Below, piece by piece: positions 15,076-18,531 of a DNA stretch of 18,531 bases (the stretch's first letter is position 1; each line of letters starts with the position of its first letter). The position numbers and the translations under genes were made by a program. The notes beneath the pieces are model-generated. The model saw only the letters and a program-made list of their open reading frames with translations, was not told where the DNA came from and did no database searches. Source of the stretch: Lachnospiraceae bacterium UBA3273 (GTDB taxonomy: Bacteria; Bacillota; Clostridia; Lachnospirales; Lachnospiraceae); contig DEUB01000028.1 of the NCBI GenBank assembly GCA_002362385.1, positions 8,017 through 26,547 on the forward strand, in the 5' to 3' direction.

Positions 15076-15162
15076 GGTAAAATCATATAATACTATATGT
15101 GAAACTGAAGATGCACATAGTGCCCTGGACGGTTTGGTATCAGGGTAATTGACTTAAGGAGG
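15061..15162 (+). promoter_or_regulatory. Leader and possible promoter of the M6 protease gene
   Basis: A perfect TATAAT lies at 15086-15091, but its best -35, TTGAAA (15061-15066), is at 19 bp, which is long. Two small hairpins follow: TATGTG (15096-15101) with CACATA (15114-15119), and CCCTG (15123-15127) with CAGGG (15141-15145). Neither has a T-run. AAGGAGG (15156-15162) is a strong ribosome binding site for ATG 15172. The gene may be transcribed from here or by read-through from uvrA. Confidence 0.4.
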
Positions 15163-15171
15163 AAAGCAGAT

Positions 15172-18100
15172 ATGTTTAAAATGAGAAAGATTTCCCGGAT
15201 TGCATATTTACTTATGGGCCTCCTGCTTGTGGCAGGACTTGTATTTCCCATGACTGCTCTGCCGGTTAAAGGAGCGGATCCGCAAAAAATAGCCAATATG
15301 GTCATTTTTGTCAAAATGAAGGGCGATACCCGTGATGTTTTTAATGCCTCTTCCACTACTACCTGGGGTTCTGTCAACTACAATTGGCAGCTGATCAGGG
15401 ATATGTACGACGGCGGAACGGGCAGCAGCGGCGATAACTCCTTTTCCAATTATATTAAGACGATCTCAGAGGGGCGGGTAGAAGTTGTCAACGTTTTTCC
15501 CCAGGAGTATACGGGAACTGACGGGGTGGCGAGAGTCCGTACCCTGGAACTGTCTCAGTCAAGATATGACCAGGATTCCCAGATGATCACAGAGGTACTT
15601 GCAGCGATCAATAACGGAACCATTCCCGTGGATACTTCCCAGACAAAGCTGGACAATTTAAACAGGGGCATTCTGGATACTCTTACCATTATCGTGCAGG
15701 GAGATAATATAAACGGGCAGAAACATTCTTACAGGGCCCAGTACGGCGGCACGGAAACCTTTGGTGCGGCGGGCCTCCGGGTAAGTGAATACAATGCGCT
15801 CTGTTCCTCATCTCTTGTTACGGATGACGGAAGCGTGGGAGTCAGCGCACAGCAGGGTGTGATCGCCCATGAATTCCTGCATACGCTGGACTTTAAGGAT
15901 CTATATCGCTTTGATGATTCGGGGATGCCGGTAGGAATGTGGGATATTATGGCAAGTGTTACCTGCTTTTTGCAATATCCTTTGGGGTACTCGCGGGCCC
16001 AAAGAGGGTGGATCGCTTCGTCTGAAATTACAAAAAGCGGCACTTATACCCTGACTGCGGTTACCCAACAGGGCGGCAATAAGCTTTTTACCATCAAGAC
16101 GCCTATGCCGGAGGCGGATTCCGAGATCATATGTCTTGAATACAGGAAAAAGAATCCGGATATAAATGGATTTGAAAATAAAATTTATTCATCCGGTCTT
16201 CTGATGTACCGCGTGGATACAAGTACTACGGACGAGGGCAACAGCGGCGGCGAAAATCACATCTATGTTTACAGGCCGGGAGTAACGGATCCGGAAAAGG
16301 CGGCGGATGTGGATTCATATGGAATCAATCTTGTGTCGAAGGCGGCCCTTGACGTGTCCGCGGGAGAAACGGAATACGGAAGTACGGATTTGAGCAAGCC
16401 TTTTACGGAAAACACCCTGTATTATTCCGACGGCAAAAACAGCGGCGTGCGTATCAGTGATCTGAAGCTGTCTGCGGACGGCAACAGCATTACCTTTAAA
16501 GTGGATTTCGGAGATTACAGCACTGCAGATGTCTGGGATTCCCTGGGGAAAAATGCGGGGACCGATGTGTCAGGAGACCCTTTTCTTTATACTGATCCTG
16601 CAACAGGAAAGCTTTATCTGACATATGGATCGGGGAGCGGCGTTAAGGTAAAACGCTGGAACGAGAGCGCAGGTTCCTGGGAACAGGTGGGAAGTACTCT
16701 CAGTACAGGGAACAATATGCCCTATCCGGTGCTGGCTGTCTGCGGAGGAGAACTGTATGTCGCTTATCTGAACGGCAGCAGCGGTTTGCCGGTATACAGG
16801 AAGTTAAGCGGAAACAGTTGGAGCAATGCGGTAAGTCTGGGTTCCGCCCAGTATCCTCTGGGATTGCAGCTGGTCGTAGACGGAAATGATATTTATGCGG
16901 CTTTTACTGAATCCATATCGGGAGGCAGGGCAAAAATGGTCATCCGGGATCTAAAGAGCGGCAGGGTAATAACGGATACCCTGACGGCGGGTTATTTCAG
17001 CACGCCGTCGGTAGCAAAGCTGGGTTCAAGGTTTTATCTGGCCTATTTCGATTTTCCCAACGGAAAGGGGAAGATCGACGCTTATGATGTCAATACATCC
17101 GCATGGAGCACTGTGCATGAATATTCCTTAAAGTCCAACAGCCACATATTACAGGTCAAGGACGGCGTATTGTATGGGTTTGTGGGAGAACAGGGAGCCA
17201 ATCCCATAATGACTGTTTACGATGGGACGCAGTGGAAGGATACGGTTGTTGCGCAGGTAAAAGATTTCTATTCTCCCTCCATGGAGATCGTGGAAGGCGT
17301 GGCTGCCCTGACCTACCGGGATAATGTTTCCAATCAGGTTATCATGCTCAGGGAAACGGACGGCGGCTTTGAGACCTGTTATGAAAATCCGGGAAGCAAT
17401 CTGATCTATCTGGATACCTGCAGTTACGGAAAGACTGTTTATATGGCCACCCAGGCCGTGAATTCCTCTACGGTAGTGGTACGGAAAAAGGAGATGCAGT
17501 GGTCGGGCGGAACGCCTGAAACACCCGGAACACCGGGGACGACGCCTGAGGAACCTTCAACGCCGGTAACCCCTCCGACCCCTCCTGCGGAACCTCCGAC
17601 GCCTGGAACCTCGGAACCGGGAGGTACGGTACAGCCTCCGTGGCTGGATGAGGTCGGCAGGAGGACGGGAGTGGACGGATTTGTTTACCGTCTTTATGCC
17701 TATGCATTGAACAGGGAACCTGATGAAGGCGGGTTAAATGACTGGAAGAATAAGCTGACGGCCCGGGAAAGAACCGGAACTGAGGTGGCGGTCGGTTTCT
17801 TTTTCAGCGATGAAATGAAAATGAGGAATTTAAGCGACCAGGATTTTGTGGAGCTTTTATATAAAGTTATGATGAACCGCAGTTCCGATTCGACCGGAAA
17901 GGAATACTGGCTGAATATGCTCCGTAACGGCGTATCCAGAATGGGAGTGTTTAACGGATTTGCCGGTTCCACAGAATTTGCGGGCATCTGCGACCAGTAC
18001 GGAATCAACAGGGGAACCCCTGAAGCGACAGAGGGCAGGGACAAAAATTACGGAGCTACTCTTTTTGTGGCCAGATTGTATACGGAGGCTCTGGGCAGAG

Positions 18101-18399
18101 GGTATGATGTGGAGGGATTAAACGACTGGTGCAACCGCATCGTGAGCAGGACCTGGAGCGTAACGGATGTGTCCACGACGGGATTTTTCCATTCCCGGGA
18201 ATTTTTAAATAAGAATCTGAGTAACGAGGAGTATGTCAAGGTTCTCTACCGTACCTTCCTTGGAAGAGAGTATGATGCGGCAGGCCTTGCGGACTGGACC
18301 GGACAGTTAAATTCCGGAGTCAAGGATCGGGATGAGGTGCTCCGAGGATTTTCCGACTCCCCGGAGTTTGCAGGCATTATGAGACAATATGGCTTATAG
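15172..18399 (+). CDS. Secreted M6-type metalloprotease with seven propeller-like repeats and DUF4214-like C-terminus
   Basis: The 1075-aa product begins with a signal peptide (MFKMRKISR plus a hydrophobic core, cleavage expected after A35 in VKGA). The M6 (immune inhibitor A-like) domain spans about 36-445. It has the zinc motif H233-E234-x2-H237, a likely third ligand D243 in DFKDLY, and the GMWDIM Met-turn typical of M6. Seven repeats follow with a LYxxY-like strand at 481, 528, 574, 621, 667, 711 and 756, a spacing of 44-47 aa as in a seven-bladed propeller. A Pro/Thr-rich linker occupies about 778-823. Four DUF4214-like helical units start near 837, 892, 965 and 1021, each with a GL-DW-like or equivalent element and an FxxSxEF end. 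No sortase motif or C-terminal membrane helix is seen, so the protein is released or held by DUF4214. The substrate is unknown. Confidence 0.9.
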   Translation: MFKMRKISRIAYLLMGLLLVAGLVFPMTALPVKGADPQKIANMVIFVKMKGDTRDVFNASSTTTWGSVNYNWQLIRDMYDGGTGSSGDNSFSNYIKTISEGRVEVVNVFPQEYTGTDGVARVRTLELSQSRYDQDSQMITEVLAAINNGTIPVDTSQTKLDNLNRGILDTLTIIVQGDNINGQKHSYRAQYGGTETFGAAGLRVSEYNALCSSSLVTDDGSVGVSAQQGVIAHEFLHTLDFKDLYRFDDSGMPVGMWDIMASVTCFLQYPLGYSRAQRGWIASSEITKSGTYTLTAVTQQGGNKLFTIKTPMPEADSEIICLEYRKKNPDINGFENKIYSSGLLMYRVDTSTTDEGNSGGENHIYVYRPGVTDPEKAADVDSYGINLVSKAALDVSAGETEYGSTDLSKPFTENTLYYSDGKNSGVRISDLKLSADGNSITFKVDFGDYSTADVWDSLGKNAGTDVSGDPFLYTDPATGKLYLTYGSGSGVKVKRWNESAGSWEQVGSTLSTGNNMPYPVLAVCGGELYVAYLNGSSGLPVYRKLSGNSWSNAVSLGSAQYPLGLQLVVDGNDIYAAFTESISGGRAKMVIRDLKSGRVITDTLTAGYFSTPSVAKLGSRFYLAYFDFPNGKGKIDAYDVNTSAWSTVHEYSLKSNSHILQVKDGVLYGFVGEQGANPIMTVYDGTQWKDTVVAQVKDFYSPSMEIVEGVAALTYRDNVSNQVIMLRETDGGFETCYENPGSNLIYLDTCSYGKTVYMATQAVNSSTVVVRKKEMQWSGGTPETPGTPGTTPEEPSTPVTPPTPPAEPPTPGTSEPGGTVQPPWLDEVGRRTGVDGFVYRLYAYALNREPDEGGLNDWKNKLTARERTGTEVAVGFFFSDEMKMRNLSDQDFVELLYKVMMNRSSDSTGKEYWLNMLRNGVSRMGVFNGFAGSTEFAGICDQYGINRGTPEATEGRDKNYGATLFVARLYTEALGRGYDVEGLNDWCNRIVSRTWSVTDVSTTGFFHSREFLNKNLSNEEYVKVLYRTFLGREYDAAGLADWTGQLNSGVKDRDEVLRGFSDSPEFAGIMRQYGL

Positions 18400-18458
18400 C
18401 CGTTGTCAGAAATACAGTAAGGAAGGCATAATTATTAAAAAACTATAATCAAAATATT

Positions 18459-18503
18459 AAAAAATTCCAAAATTTTGAAAAATTCAGGATTTTGGAATTT
18501 TTT
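18459..18503 (+). terminator. Long perfect inverted-repeat terminator after the M6 protease gene
   Basis: A 15-bp perfect stem pairs 18459-18473 (six A, TTCC, AAAAT) with 18489-18503, across a 15-nt loop. The 3' arm ends in six T, and the 5' arm begins with six A, so the element could stop transcription from either direction. It is AT-rich with only two G-C pairs, so its length rather than its GC content must provide stability. Confidence 0.78.
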
Positions 18504-18506
18504 GCG

Positions 18507-18523
18507 TTATGCTAGGGTAAAGT
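18507..18523 (-). repeat. Copy 2 of the 17-base intergenic motif (inverted)
   Basis: Read on the minus strand this is ACTTTACCCTAGCATAA, differing from the copy at 3754-3770 at two positions. It lies four bases after the terminator that closes the M6 gene, next to the window edge, so the gene it may serve is not visible. Confidence 0.35.
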
Positions 18524-18531
18524 TTTTGTAG

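Noticed and set aside
17512..17640. Repetitive CCGACGCCTG-like stretch considered as a DNA repeat or CRISPR-like array
   Set aside because: It encodes the Pro/Thr/Glu linker of the M6 protein in frame. The units are irregular and there are no spacers.
1..18531. Search for mobile elements, toxin-antitoxin or defence genes
   Set aside because: I saw no transposase, integrase, nuclease-methylase pair, CRISPR array or attachment-site repeat. The tRNA end at position 1 is a possible integration site in principle, but no integrase or direct repeat of its 3' end was found.

Overview
The window looks like a chromosomal stretch from a Firmicute of the Lachnospiraceae (Clostridium cluster XIVa) type. 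I infer this from the strong AGGAGG-type ribosome binding sites, the gene families present, the order regulator-ftsE-ftsX-M23 peptidase-S41 peptidase-GT14-uvrB-uvrA, and the Gram-positive LexA box; no species can be named. All fourteen protein genes lie on the plus strand and are densely packed. I see no transposase, integrase, phage gene, CRISPR array or rRNA.

Layout. (1) 1-57: the 3' end of a tRNA, probably tRNA-Gln, and its intrinsic terminator. (2) 82-1652: an acyl-ACP thioesterase and a CvfB-like S1-domain RNA-binding protein, separated by 8 bp. (3) 1720-3610: a promoter, an unrecognised 77-aa protein, a CPBP intramembrane protease and a WecG/TagA-fold protein that has lost the family's signature residues, closed by a terminator at 3615-3677. 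(4) 3866-9978: a cell-envelope and division operon comprising a CdaR/PucR-type regulator, FtsE, FtsX, a secreted coiled-coil M23 peptidase, an S41 C-terminal processing protease and a GT14 glycosyltransferase. It ends at a terminator (10000-10041) that contains the next promoter. (5) 10148-15075: uvrB and uvrA, apparently under SOS control from a LexA box at 9984-9995. (6) 15172-18399: a large secreted M6-type metalloprotease with seven propeller-like repeats, a Pro/Thr linker and four DUF4214-like units, followed by a long perfect inverted-repeat terminator.

How the genes work together. FtsEX is the ATP-driven transmembrane switch that controls septal peptidoglycan hydrolases. The adjacent M23 protein has the EnvC-like coiled-coil plus LytM layout but keeps its zinc and catalytic residues, so it is probably the hydrolase itself. 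The neighbouring S41 protease could process or degrade it (inference). UvrA and UvrB are the damage-recognition part of nucleotide excision repair.

Most of the window is ordinary core genome. The points most worth a second look are the stacked LexA box, promoter and terminator before uvrB, the degenerate TagA-like protein beside a CPBP protease and an unknown small protein, and the domain architecture of the M6 protein. I found no convincing wholly new system.
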